Of a DNA stretch of 64,000 nucleotides, positions 31,353-40,973 are shown piece by piece. The number at the start of each line of letters is the position of its first letter. Positions within the stretch are counted from its first letter, which is position 1. Below the pieces are notes generated by a model, which was not told the origin of the DNA, did not search any database, and worked only from the letters and a program-made list of their open reading frames with translations. The stretch is from positions 22,474 to 86,473 of the forward strand of contig JAKPPT010000138.1 in NCBI GenBank assembly GCA_029547205.1, given 5' to 3'. The DNA is from Spirochaetota bacterium. GTDB lineage: Bacteria > Spirochaetota > Spirochaetia > Treponematales > UBA12059. The translations under genes were made by a program, and so were the position numbers.

Positions 31353-31961
31353 ATGAAAAACAAAGAGACCTGTATCATATTAGCAGCTGGAGCCTCATCG
31401 CGAATGGGCTGTAACAAGATGCTCTTGCCTTGGAATAATAAAACAATATTGAGCAGTGTTATCTGTACCGTTAAAAATACAGGTTTGTTACCCCTCGTTG
31501 TTTTAGGTTATTGTGCCGATGCAATATTGCATGAAATAAGCCAATATGTAGATGATTCCAAAAGTTCAATAGTAATACATGAAAACTGGCAGCATGGTAT
31601 GATCACTTCAATTCAAGCAGGGATGCTTCATGGTGGAGAAAATAGCTATTGGCTATTACATGGTGATATGCCCTGTTTAACAAGCAACATGTTGGAAACT
31701 ATTATTGCTTCAATGAAAAAGATTGAGCGTGAGAAGTATGATGTAGTATTTCCGCAGTACAATAATCAGTATGGTCATCCCGTCTGGGTAAGCAGATCAC
31801 TCTATAACGATATTCTTCGCTTGCCTCAGGGTGAACGGTTTAGACCATTTTTAGAGACAAAGAAAAGCATAGGAGTTGAAGTACCGTTTCAAGCAATAAC
31901 AATGGACATTGATACACGTGAAACATATGATCACTATTGTAAATTATATGGATCATCATAG
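31353..31961 (+). CDS. MocA/MobA-like molybdenum cofactor nucleotidyltransferase
   Basis: 202 residues. NTP-transferase fold with the N-terminal LAAGASSRMGCNKMLLPW signature and the metal site LLHGDMPCL near 105, plus FPQYNNQYGHPVW. The MocA/YgfJ branch attaches CMP to the molybdopterin cofactor used by xanthine dehydrogenase-type enzymes. YgfJ is part of the E. coli purine-catabolism region, so its presence 8 kb from two molybdenum hydroxylases fits. A parS-like 14/16 match lies inside it at 31910-31925. Confidence 0.8.
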   Translation: MKNKETCIILAAGASSRMGCNKMLLPWNNKTILSSVICTVKNTGLLPLVVLGYCADAILHEISQYVDDSKSSIVIHENWQHGMITSIQAGMLHGGENSYWLLHGDMPCLTSNMLETIIASMKKIEREKYDVVFPQYNNQYGHPVWVSRSLYNDILRLPQGERFRPFLETKKSIGVEVPFQAITMDIDTRETYDHYCKLYGSS

Positions 31962-31982
31962 AGTATTCAAAATCAACACAAT

Positions 31983-31996
31983 ACATGGTGCCATGT
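31983..31996. promoter_or_regulatory. Dyad ACATGG-N2-CCATGT before ABC importer
   Basis: Six-base inverted repeat with a 2-base centre, 19 bases before the substrate-binding protein start and just before its AAAGGAGAG ribosome site. The 2-base centre is too small for an RNA loop, so a dimeric repressor site is the simplest reading. No known consensus is matched. Confidence 0.35.
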
Positions 31997-32015
31997 TGGT
32001 AAAAGGAGAGCACAA

Positions 32016-33017
32016 ATGAATAAAAAATTGCAGCTTGGAATTGCGCTGTTTCTAGTAATAGCATCAGTGTTCATGATCTGGGGAGAATCCAAACAACAGA
32101 CGATCGTGTTAGGTGGTAAAGCTGTAGTAATGGTCGCTGATGTTGTATATGCGTTTCCGGAATTGAGAAATTCAGTCATTGCTATAGCGGGGACAGACCA
32201 AGGGCTGGGATCATTTCTTGAACTTGTTAGTCCGGGGTTTCTCAGCAAACCGCAGCCTGATAGAAATGCAAGTGTAGAGACGTATGCTGGGTACAAACCC
32301 GATATCTTTATTTTCAAGAGTACAATGAAGCCAACGCTCGGTAAGGGACTTGAAGATCTGGGATTCAAGGTCTTGTATCTTGATTTAGAGAGTCCAGAGG
32401 ATTATTACAAAGATATTACGGCACTTGGAAAATTATTTGGATTAGAAGCGCGAGCAAATGCTTTGATTCAGTACTATAAAACAAAAGTATCATTCGTTCA
32501 GAATCTGAAAAAGCCAGACAAGCTACCTAAAGTACTGGTTGTACAGTATACAGCTGATGGACTTATGGTTCCGCCCGATTCATGGATACAGACACGAATG
32601 ATTGCAATGGCTGGTGGTATTCCTATATGGAAGGGGAGCAATCCTGGTTCTGGTTGGGCAAAGGTGAGCCCTGAACAGTTACAGGCATGGAATCCTGATA
32701 TCATGTTGGTTATCAACTATCGAGAAGATGCAAAGCTCGCTGCACAAAAAATAATGAAAGACAATGCATATAAAGCTATCAACGCAATTAAAACAGGAAA
32801 GGTTTTTGGTTTTGCGCAGGATTTTTATTCATGGGATCAGCCTGATACCCGATGGATTCTTGGTTTGTTGTGGGTAGCTAAAATAATAAATCCTGAAAAC
32901 ACCCAGACAGTACAGATTAGAGAGGAAGCATTTGAATTTTTTAATTATTTTTATGGGATTGACCGCTCTGCATTTGAGGAAAAGATAGCAATAAAATTTG
33001 GCGGTAGTATTGAATAG
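32016..33017 (+). CDS. ABC importer substrate-binding protein, FecB/BtuF/MolA type
   Basis: 333 residues with an N-terminal signal sequence (KK, hydrophobic core, no lipobox Cys). The two-lobe helical-backbone fold is suggested by YKPDIFIFKS, DLGFKVLYLDLESPEDYY, MAGG and WNPDIMLV. Such proteins bind iron-siderophores, haem or cobalamin, and in the MolA branch molybdate or tungstate. No specificity residues can be assigned by eye. The preceding mocA and the purine operon nearby favour molybdate/tungstate. The permease start overlaps its end. Confidence 0.8.
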   Translation: MNKKLQLGIALFLVIASVFMIWGESKQQTIVLGGKAVVMVADVVYAFPELRNSVIAIAGTDQGLGSFLELVSPGFLSKPQPDRNASVETYAGYKPDIFIFKSTMKPTLGKGLEDLGFKVLYLDLESPEDYYKDITALGKLFGLEARANALIQYYKTKVSFVQNLKKPDKLPKVLVVQYTADGLMVPPDSWIQTRMIAMAGGIPIWKGSNPGSGWAKVSPEQLQAWNPDIMLVINYREDAKLAAQKIMKDNAYKAINAIKTGKVFGFAQDFYSWDQPDTRWILGLLWVAKIINPENTQTVQIREEAFEFFNYFYGIDRSAFEEKIAIKFGGSIE

Positions 33018-34011
33018 CACTGTAAAGACAAATAGGGTAAAACTATTTCTCATTACATGCATAGCAGGTGTCGTAATTATAGCACTCACCTTATGGGGAA
33101 GGTATCCAAAACCAGGATTGCTAACACTCAACGATATTCTACATGATGAGCTTGCTCTCCGTATGTTTATTTTGATACGTGTACCCCGAATGGTAGCAGC
33201 ATTGCTTTTAGGTGCTGTGCTGGGTCTTTCCGGATGCGTATTTCAGTATGTTTTTGCAAACCCGCTTGTTGATAGCGGGTTCCTTGGTGTTTCACAAGGA
33301 GCGGGACTTGGTTCTATCATCGCAATGCTTGCAGGATTCCCATTTACGTTACAGATTGGATGTGCCTTTGCCGGTGCTCTGCTCAGTCTGGCACTCTCTA
33401 TACTGCTTGCAAAATACATCCGGTTTGGAGGACTCATACTGAGACTGGTACTTGCTGGTATTGCTGTTTCATCAGTGTTATCAGCGCTGATTTCGCTGAT
33501 CAAATTTACAGCAGACCCACTGCGACAGCTTCCTGAAATAACATACTGGCTTATGGGTGGATTATCGGGTGTTCGTTTACCAATGCTGGTGCTTCCGAGT
33601 ATTATTGCAGGTATAAGCTGCTTGGTTTTAATAAGCTTGCGCTGGCAGATAGGTCTGCTTGCATTAGATGATAGAGCAGTAAGAAGTCTTATAAAAAATC
33701 CGTTTGTATTACGGATTGTGCTATTAGCGTTTGCTGTAGCAGGTACAGCTGCAGTAACAGCGTATGCAGGTATTGTAGCCTGGGCGGGTTTAATTGTTCC
33801 TCATATAGCAAGGATCGTATTTGGTGCAGAGACAAGGAGTACCGTGCCAGCTTCCATTGTTCTGGGAAGTATGTTTATGGCTGTATGTGATACACTTGCA
33901 CGTTCCTTGTTTCCAATTGAATTGCCATTAGGAATTGTCACTGCACTAGCAGGCGCAGCAAGTTTTACTGTTTTGTTGGTATTTATTCCAATTAAGGTGG
34001 AACGCGGATAG
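32998..34011 (+). CDS. FecCD/BtuC/MolB-type ABC importer permease
   Basis: About 337 residues with ten predicted membrane helices and the family signatures RVPRMVAALLLGAVLGLSG and NPLVDSGFLGVSQGAGLG. The start is uncertain: TTG at 32998 or TTG at 33010, both inside the end of the preceding gene; an ATG alternative is absent. Forms the membrane dimer of a type II importer together with the ATPase encoded 3 bases downstream. Confidence 0.88.
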   Translation: MAVVLNSTVKTNRVKLFLITCIAGVVIIALTLWGRYPKPGLLTLNDILHDELALRMFILIRVPRMVAALLLGAVLGLSGCVFQYVFANPLVDSGFLGVSQGAGLGSIIAMLAGFPFTLQIGCAFAGALLSLALSILLAKYIRFGGLILRLVLAGIAVSSVLSALISLIKFTADPLRQLPEITYWLMGGLSGVRLPMLVLPSIIAGISCLVLISLRWQIGLLALDDRAVRSLIKNPFVLRIVLLAFAVAGTAAVTAYAGIVAWAGLIVPHIARIVFGAETRSTVPASIVLGSMFMAVCDTLARSLFPIELPLGIVTALAGAASFTVLLVFIPIKVERG

Positions 34012-34014
34012 CGA

Positions 34015-34734
34015 ATGGAGTTAGTTTTTGATAAAGTTACATACACATATCCACATAGAAAACAGAGTGCAGTAAACAATATTTCTTTCACATGTCCAGG
34101 CGGATCGATCTGTGCACTTATTGGACCCAATGGCGGTGGAAAGTCTACCGTGTTACAGCTTGCCTGTGGAATACTAAAACCCGATACAGGAAAACTTTTA
34201 TGCAGTGAAAAACCTGCTTATTTACCTCAGCAAGAACGAATTGCCTATTCCTTTAGTGTGTTGGAGTATGTGTTGTTTGGCCGGGCGCCTTCATTAAAGC
34301 TGTTTGAAACACCAGCTCCATCCGATGAAGCGCGAGCAGTGCAATGTCTCAATGAACTTGGTATTGAGCATCTGAGCTACAAGAGAATAACAGAACTATC
34401 TGGCGGAGAATTGCAGCTCGTAAGAATTGCGAGGGTCTTAGTACAGGACAGCAGCATTTTACTGCTAGATGAACCTACCGATATGCTCGATCCAGCACAT
34501 ATTGCAACGTTGATAACGATGTTAAAAAGAGAGAAGCAGCAAGGGTCAATAGTACTTATGGCTACTCATGATTTATTTATAGTTCAGGACTATGCTGATT
34601 ATATTATAGGAATAAAGAGTGGCATCCAGTTTTTATGTAATGCAAAAGCTCAATGTTTTACAGCCAGTAATCTTGAAATGCTTTTTGATGTTTCTATGAT
34701 GCCACGAGAAATATTCATACCTACTATACCATAA
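34015..34734 (+). CDS. ABC importer ATPase
   Basis: 239 residues. Walker A GPNGGGKST near 39, Q-loop YLPQQE, signature LSGGE near 126, Walker B ILLLDEPTD and switch His in MATHDL. Energises the FecCD-type importer. Last gene of the mocA-ABC group, converging with the EAL gene. The D-loop reads DMLDP. Confidence 0.92.
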   Translation: MELVFDKVTYTYPHRKQSAVNNISFTCPGGSICALIGPNGGGKSTVLQLACGILKPDTGKLLCSEKPAYLPQQERIAYSFSVLEYVLFGRAPSLKLFETPAPSDEARAVQCLNELGIEHLSYKRITELSGGELQLVRIARVLVQDSSILLLDEPTDMLDPAHIATLITMLKREKQQGSIVLMATHDLFIVQDYADYIIGIKSGIQFLCNAKAQCFTASNLEMLFDVSMMPREIFIPTIP

Positions 34735-34780
34735 AAATTGTATCGCATTAAAAATTAGCGGTGAAGTAGATTAAAACGCC

Positions 34781-36788
34781 TTATTGATTAGCTAGTAAAG
34801 TGATAAAATCATCGAAGGGCATGGGTTTATAAAAGCAGAAACCCTGGATGTAGTCGCAGTTGATAGAGTATAAAAAAACAGCCTGTCCGGTTTGTTCTAC
34901 GCCTTCAGCAACAACAGACATGCCAAGATCGTGAGCAAGACTGGTAATTGATTTGCACATATGCTGTGATTTTTTATTGTCTGGTAAATGGATAACGAAT
35001 GAGCGATCAATTTTAAGAATATCAGCGGGCATTTCTAGTAAACGCGAAAGAGATGATAATCCTGTTCCAAAATCATCAATAGAGACTTTTATACCTGCAG
35101 TGCGAACCTGTTTGATAAAGGTTTCAACTTCGCTTGAGTTCCAAGAGTCCATAATAGTAGATTCTGTGATTTCTAGTTCAAGCTGTTCAGGGTTAACACT
35201 ATATTTAGTAATTTTATCATGAATTGAGTTAAACAATTTTGTGTTGTTGAGCTGTTGCGGAGAAATGTTAAGTGCAATATTGACTGTCGGATTTTGTTGT
35301 GCAATGAGTGCTAGTTCTTTACAGCCTGTATCAAGTACTATGTCTCCAATTTCATAAATGAGTCCAGTTTTTTCAGCAATTTCAATAAAAGTTCCCGGAT
35401 AGTACAATTTATCTTCATATATCCAGCGTACGAGACATTCAGCACTTTTTACAGTGCCATGACGGTCTACTTTTGGCTGATAATGGAGCACAAATCGGTT
35501 AGATGAAGATTTACCAGACAGTGTTTTTTTAAGCTGAGCAGTTATTATTTCGGTTGCACGTTTTCGTTCTGCAAGTTGTTCATTGTATATAACGACCTGA
35601 GGTGCATTAGTTTTTTTTGCTTCAACGAGTGATTCATCAGCGCTTTTCATGAGTTCAGATACAGTTTTTCCATGATCAGGGAAAATACTTATACCCATGC
35701 GGTATTTTAGCAAAAGGAGATGGTTTTCGTATTTCCATACATTATCAATGTTGTGGATTAGATTTTTTACCACTTTTGATTCTAGAGTATGTTTTCCATC
35801 TGTCAAAATTAAAAACTCATCGCCTTCTGTCCGGCAGATTAAATCCTGGGGTGAAAGAAATCGTTTTATTTGCTTTGCTATATGCGCAAGGCATACGTTA
35901 CCAGCGTTATATCCATAGTAATCGTTAAGCTGTTTGAAGTTATTGATATCAAATAAAATGAGTGTAAAAGGTGTTTTAGAAAATGATGCAGCATCAATTT
36001 TTTTTTTCTAATTGTTCCATGCCGGCTTTTCGTTTAATAGTATCAGTGAGTTCGTCATAAATCTCAAAATATTCCATGCTGCGAATTATCTGTTTGTATC
36101 TAATGGCGTTGCTGATAACACCATAGAGAGATAAGAGAGTGATAGCAAAAACGGCTCGTGGAGACTTTCCTTGTGCAAGCGGATAATCAACGCTATCTGC
36201 AATAGTAGAGAGCATGAGAATTAAATAACAGATGACAAAAAGCCATAAAAGAATATCGGGTTTTTGGCGCTTGTCTTTTTTAAAAAGCTTAATTATGAAA
36301 AAAATTAAGGGTGTCAGTGAGAGCAATGAATAGGTTATTGCATATGGGATATACCCTTTTGCAAGGATATAGTCGCTGCCATTAAAAGTGAACGTTCCTG
36401 AAATGTAGATAAATATAATGGGTAGAGAACAGAGAGCTATATAAATTTTAGTAAATAATTTTGGCCGGAAACCTGTAGACTGTAATATATCTAGAAATAT
36501 GAGAATGAGGATAAGCGGGATCATAGTTAAAAGAATGTAATTGAGTGTAATAAATATTTCTGATGATGTTTTAAAAAATGATTTGATAGCTATGAATGCT
36601 ACTACATTAAATAGTGCGCAACCTAAAATCCACCAGCTGCGAAGTAACAGGGTTTTGCTTGATTTGCTAGTAATATTAAGTATTAATGAATAAACAGAAA
36701 GTACAAAAACTGATACAACGAGTATTTTACTGTGAAATATCTTATTCAAGCTAAAATCCAGTAAAGTATACAAAATTATACTCCTCAT
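34781..36788 (-). pseudogene. 7TM-GGDEF-EAL c-di-GMP protein, frameshifted at a poly-A tract
   Basis: Two frames make one protein of about 668 residues. The first (36788 to 35994) encodes seven membrane helices and the opening of a GGDEF domain (EIYDELTDTIKRKAG), then stops. The rest of the GGDEF domain (FDINNFKQLNDYYG, RTEGDEF) and a full EAL domain follow in another frame that is open from 35998 to 34781. The break is at a run of ten A on the coding strand (35998-36007); nine would restore the frame. The GGDEF motif is degenerate (EGDEF), so cyclase activity is doubtful. The EAL domain reads ECL but keeps N-x-S, ELEITES, DDFGTG, KID, EGVE and QG, so c-di-GMP hydrolysis is plausible. Could be phase variation, slippage, decay or a sequencing error. 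Confidence 0.85.
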
Positions 36789-36888
36789 AAGCTTATGTTT
36801 TATAATGATTTTATATTTAGTTTCGTTTCTTGCTGAGCTTCTGTCAGGAACACTATACAGTAAAAAAGACTTTCTTTATACTCTTGCT

Positions 36889-38757
36889 ATGCCATTTCTT
36901 CCTACAACACAAGCTGATTTAGCTAAAGCAGCGGTACAAAGATTAGATTTTGTAATACTCTCTGGTGATGCATATGTAGATCATCCATCGTTCGGAACTG
37001 CACTCATAGCACGATTACTGGAAAGTAGAGGCTATACGATAGGAATCATTGCACGTCCGGATCCCGATGATGTTTCAGTGTTTCGTGCTCTCGGAAAACC
37101 ACGTCTCGCATTTCTTATTACGAGCGGTGCAATGGATTCGATGGTATGCAAGTATACTGCTAATAAAAAATTGCGCTCGGAAGATGAATACAGTCCGGGA
37201 GGTGATCCTTCGCTCTGTCGCAGTGCCGATGGAACGCTCCACCACTATCAAAAAAATGGCAGGAAAACATCAGCACGGCCGGATCGTACGATTATTGCGT
37301 ACTGTACAAAGGCTCGGGAAGCATTTAAGGGTGTACCGATCATTGCAGGCGGGATTGAAGCATCGCTCCGCCGGCTTTCGCACTATGATTACCTTTCTGA
37401 TACAGTGAGGAGACCAATCGTTTTAGATGCAAAAGCTGATTTAGTTATATATGGAATGGCAGAACGCGCAGTGTTAGAGACTGCAAGGCGATTAGCAGAT
37501 AATCCACCAGAGCAGGTTGGATATGAACAAGCGATAGTGAGTTTGCGGGGTATTCGTGGAACGGTGTGGCGTTGTTCACATGTAAACGATGTTCCCAGTA
37601 CTGCAATTTGGCTTCCGTCATTTGAAGAAACAGCTCAGGATAAACAGATTTTTGCGCGTTCTTTTGCATTGCAATATCAAAATACCGACCCTGGGACAGC
37701 TCATGTTTTAGTTGAACAGGCAGGAAATCAATTTGCTGTGCAGGAACCGCCTCAATATCCGCTAACCAGAAATGAACTTGATGCGCTATATGATTTACCA
37801 TACATGCGGGCATGGCATCCCGTTTATGATACCTATGGAGGTGTCCCTGCGTTTCATGAGGTACAGTTTTCGATAACCTCAAACCGTGGATGTTTTGGAG
37901 CATGTGCGTTTTGTTCGCTGGCGTTTCATCAAGGAAGAATTATAACGAGTCGTTCTCATGAATCGATACTCAAAGAGGCTCGTGTATTAACCAGGCAGAA
38001 AAACTTTAAGGGTTACATTCATGATGTTGGCGGTCCCACTGCTAATTTTAGAAATCCTGCTTGTGTTAAGCAGGAAAATGGCTCTGCTTGTGTTGATAAA
38101 AGATGTCTGGTACCTGTCCCTTGCAAATCACTCAAAACAAGTCATGAAGATTTTATACTGTTATTAAAAAAATTGAGAAGCCTTCCTGGTGTCAAAAAGG
38201 TTTTTATACGCTCTGGTATTCGGTTTGATTATATTTTGGCAGGCAACAATGAGGAATTTTTGCAAGAGTTAGCTTTGCATCATGTTTCTGGGCAGCTTAA
38301 AGTTGCTCCAGAGCATGTATCTGATCATGTGCTTGCATTGATGGGAAAACCGCCACACGCTGTCTATGAAAAATTTGTAGAACGATGGAAAGCAATCAAT
38401 AAAACTCTGGGACTAAAACAGTTTTTAATTCCCTATTTTATTGCATCATTGCCAGGAGCTACGCTCAAGGATGCCGTAGAGCTTGCGGAGTATCTCCGTG
38501 ATTCGGGCTTTATTCCTGACCAGGTCCAGGACTTTTATCCGACTCCGGGAACACTTGCGACCGCCATGTACTATACAGGAATTGATCCTTTGACCGGCAA
38601 GCCGGTGTATACGGCAAAAGGTGCGCGAGAACGGGCTATGCAGCGTGCGCTTCTCCAATACTCTCATCCTGAAAATCGCCAGCTTGTCAAAGAAGCTCTC
38701 ACGTTAGCGGGTAGGGAAGACCTCATAGGGAAAGGACCCAGGTGCCTGGTTTCATAA
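36889..38757 (+). CDS. YgiQ-family radical SAM protein
   Basis: About 622 residues. Recognised by the N-terminal FLPTTQADL and LSGDAYVDHPSFG (YgiQ hallmark), followed by a B12-binding-like region, the radical-SAM cluster motif CFGACAFC near 340, and a C-terminal DUF3362-like region (QDFYPTPGTLATAMYYTG). The start at 36889 matches usual YgiQ starts; an upstream ATG at 36805 would add an odd hydrophobic leader. A TATAAT sits at 36801-36806. Reaction unknown. Confidence 0.87.
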   Translation: MPFLPTTQADLAKAAVQRLDFVILSGDAYVDHPSFGTALIARLLESRGYTIGIIARPDPDDVSVFRALGKPRLAFLITSGAMDSMVCKYTANKKLRSEDEYSPGGDPSLCRSADGTLHHYQKNGRKTSARPDRTIIAYCTKAREAFKGVPIIAGGIEASLRRLSHYDYLSDTVRRPIVLDAKADLVIYGMAERAVLETARRLADNPPEQVGYEQAIVSLRGIRGTVWRCSHVNDVPSTAIWLPSFEETAQDKQIFARSFALQYQNTDPGTAHVLVEQAGNQFAVQEPPQYPLTRNELDALYDLPYMRAWHPVYDTYGGVPAFHEVQFSITSNRGCFGACAFCSLAFHQGRIITSRSHESILKEARVLTRQKNFKGYIHDVGGPTANFRNPACVKQENGSACVDKRCLVPVPCKSLKTSHEDFILLLKKLRSLPGVKKVFIRSGIRFDYILAGNNEEFLQELALHHVSGQLKVAPEHVSDHVLALMGKPPHAVYEKFVERWKAINKTLGLKQFLIPYFIASLPGATLKDAVELAEYLRDSGFIPDQVQDFYPTPGTLATAMYYTGIDPLTGKPVYTAKGARERAMQRALLQYSHPENRQLVKEALTLAGREDLIGKGPRCLVS

Positions 38758-38825
38758 ACAGTTAGTATCGTTGTGGTACATTACATTTTTTGGAATCAAA
38801 CCGCTCGCTGCACAGCTAAAAACAA

Positions 38826-39557
38826 TCAAGTAACCTTTCTAATAGCTATGAGTTCATTTACCATAACGTTTCGGACTGCTTCTGCAAGATCACCTGCGTT
38901 TTGATATTCTGAAACAGGAACTGGCGGCAGAATATGAATGTATATAGTATGCTTTCCCGGCGCAATAAAGCCCTTTTTAGGAAGGAGCTGGTAGGGTCCA
39001 TCGATAACAATGGGAAGAATATCCGTTTTAGTATTAATAGCTGCTTTAAAGGTTCCTCTTTTAAATTCATGGATTTCGCCATCTTTCGTTCTGGTGCCTT
39101 CTGGAAATAATAGTATTGATTCCCCTCGGTTAAGATGATTCTCTATTGATGCAAGTACGCCCATCTGACTCTTGAGGCTCTTTCTGTCGACAAGCAAATG
39201 ACCGCTCAAGAGTAAGTTCCATCCAACAATAGGTACAAATGCAAGTGCTTTTTTACTAATCATTTTAACGGGATAAAAGAGCCGGAAAGCAATAAGGACA
39301 TCGAGCAGGGATTGATGATTCATGACAACAATGTGTGTCTTTTTCTTGTCGAGATACTGCTTACCCTGGATATCCAGGTTCCAGAGGGGGCTTAATGCAA
39401 GGGCAATGGTACACCAGAGCGAAGAGTGATAGTGCATGATAATTCGTTTTTTATCAAAAGGTGCAGTAAGTAAAAATAGAACAATCTGAAAAGGAATAAA
39501 AAGAATAAAACACAGTACAATTTCAAACCATGTGAATAGAGAAAGAATAGCAAGCAT
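38826..39557 (-). CDS. plsC: 1-acyl-sn-glycerol-3-phosphate acyltransferase (PlsC)
   Basis: About 243 residues from the ATG at 39557. Acyltransferase motifs: NHQSLLD (H-x4-D), LVDRKS, FPEGTRT and PIVIDGPY. N-terminal hydrophobic helices anchor it to the membrane. The open frame extends back to 39671 but there it runs into the terminator hairpin of the purine operon, so the longer start is unlikely; ATG 39617 is a possible alternative. No clear ribosome site. Makes phosphatidic acid from lysophosphatidate. Confidence 0.87.
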   Translation of the reverse strand: MLAILSLFTWFEIVLCFILFIPFQIVLFLLTAPFDKKRIIMHYHSSLWCTIALALSPLWNLDIQGKQYLDKKKTHIVVMNHQSLLDVLIAFRLFYPVKMISKKALAFVPIVGWNLLLSGHLLVDRKSLKSQMGVLASIENHLNRGESILLFPEGTRTKDGEIHEFKRGTFKAAINTKTDILPIVIDGPYQLLPKKGFIAPGKHTIYIHILPPVPVSEYQNAGDLAEAVRNVMVNELIAIRKVT

Positions 39558-39630
39558 ACGGTAAACAATAGTAGTATTACATGAGAAAATCAAGTGCAAG
39601 GGTATCGAAAAATACATAAACAGTAAAAGA

Positions 39631-39666
39631 AAAGAGGTTGCCTTAATTTTACTGGGCAACCTCTTT
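39631..39666 (-). terminator. Terminator of the purine operon
   Basis: Perfect 12-base stem AAAGAGGTTGCC (39631-39642) and GGCAACCTCTTT (39655-39666) with a 12-base loop and a T-rich tail on the minus strand. It lies about 80 bases after the ygeW stop codon. Confidence 0.88.
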
Positions 39667-39743
39667 AGCAAGGATTATGTGCTGTGTACTATATGTTGAG
39701 CATATGGCTGTAACAGCACGGAGCAAAATGTAAGGGCTACATA

Positions 39744-40934
39744 CTATTCAATTTCCCTTTTGTGATTACGTTCGATGAGAGTTTTCAGTGTTTTCACAGG
39801 GTCCTTGCGTTTTCCGAGAAGAATCATTGCTGCGATGATGTATGGTTTGAATCCTGCTTCACGATAGGTGTCATTGCGGTAGCGATCAAAAACGCTTGCT
39901 GCAACTTCACCTGCTTTGCAGGAAACATCAGTAATATCTGCTGGTAGGCAGTGCATGTAGAGCGCCTTGCCACCTTTTGTAAGCTTCATTTTCTCTTCGG
40001 TGCATTCCCAGTCAATGAATTTTGCATTGTTAGCAAGACACTGCTTTTCAAGCTCCTTAAGTCCAGCCTGGTCGCCCGCGTGGAGGAGGGGAACACGCTT
40101 CAGCATTACATCATAGGGAGCCCAGCTTTTGGGATACACGATATCAGCATCCTTAAAAGCTTCTTCCATGCTGTGACTGTGGACGAACTTGCCGCCGCTC
40201 GCTGCAGCCTGCTTTTTAGCAAGTTCGATAACGTCTGGAATGAGGTCGTAGCCTTCCGGATGTGCGAGGTGTACTTCCATTCCAAAACGAGTTGCAAGAC
40301 CGATAATGCCCTGTGGAACAGAGAGTGGTTTGCCGTAAGAGGGTGAATATGCCCACGTCATTGCTATTTTTTTCCCTTTGAGTTTATCGAGTCCACCAAA
40401 ATGTTCTGCAAGGTGCAATATGTCAGCCATAGATTGTGTTGGATGATCGATATCGCTCTGTAGATTGACGATTGTTGGGCGGGATGGGAGTATTGAATCC
40501 TGTACAGCCTCATCTAATGCCTGTGCAACTTCACGCTGATACCGGTCTCCTTCACCGAGATACATATCATCGCGTATGCCAATTGCTTCAGTAAGGAAAC
40601 TAATCATTACAGCAGTTTCCCGAACCGTTTCACCGTGTGCAATCTGGCTCTTGCCTTCATCGAGATCCTGTACATAGAGACCGAGCAAATCGCAAGCACT
40701 CGAGAACGAAAATCTGGTTCGTGTAGAGTTATCCCGGAAATTAGAAACTGCAATTCCGGAATGCCAGATGCGGGGGCTTATGTTTGCTTTACGCATTTCC
40801 TGGAGAATGCGTGCAACAAGAAAAGTTGCTTCTATTTCATCGCTTGTTTTTTCCCATGTTAAGAGAAAATCCTTGTTGTACATGGCAATTTTTTTTGTTG
40901 ACAACCTGTCGAGTAAATCATTAATAACGCTCAT
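39744..40934 (-). CDS. ygeW: YgeW-type knotted carbamoyltransferase
   Basis: 396 residues. Carbamoyl-phosphate site STRTRFSF near 70 and the MHCLPADI motif near 330, as in the YgeW branch of the aspartate/ornithine carbamoyltransferase superfamily. In the conserved anaerobic purine cluster YgeW is proposed to act in the catabolic direction, phosphorolysing a ureido compound to give carbamoyl phosphate for ATP formation. It is the last gene of the operon, 39 bases after xdhD, with its own strong GAGGAGG site. No carbamate kinase gene is in the window. Confidence 0.92.
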   Translation of the reverse strand: MSVINDLLDRLSTKKIAMYNKDFLLTWEKTSDEIEATFLVARILQEMRKANISPRIWHSGIAVSNFRDNSTRTRFSFSSACDLLGLYVQDLDEGKSQIAHGETVRETAVMISFLTEAIGIRDDMYLGEGDRYQREVAQALDEAVQDSILPSRPTIVNLQSDIDHPTQSMADILHLAEHFGGLDKLKGKKIAMTWAYSPSYGKPLSVPQGIIGLATRFGMEVHLAHPEGYDLIPDVIELAKKQAAASGGKFVHSHSMEEAFKDADIVYPKSWAPYDVMLKRVPLLHAGDQAGLKELEKQCLANNAKFIDWECTEEKMKLTKGGKALYMHCLPADITDVSCKAGEVAASVFDRYRNDTYREAGFKPYIIAAMILLGKRKDPVKTLKTLIERNHKREIE

Positions 40935-40973
40935 CGTTCCTCCTCTGTTTCAATACGCTATATTCAAGCAGCG

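Noticed and set aside
35998..36007. Programmed -1 ribosomal frameshift at the A tract
   Set aside because: Slippage is possible, but no downstream stimulatory structure was identified, so the simpler reading of a one-base length change is preferred.
39558..39671. Longer N terminus for plsC
   Set aside because: The extension runs into the purine-operon terminator stem and gives residues unlike the usual PlsC start.
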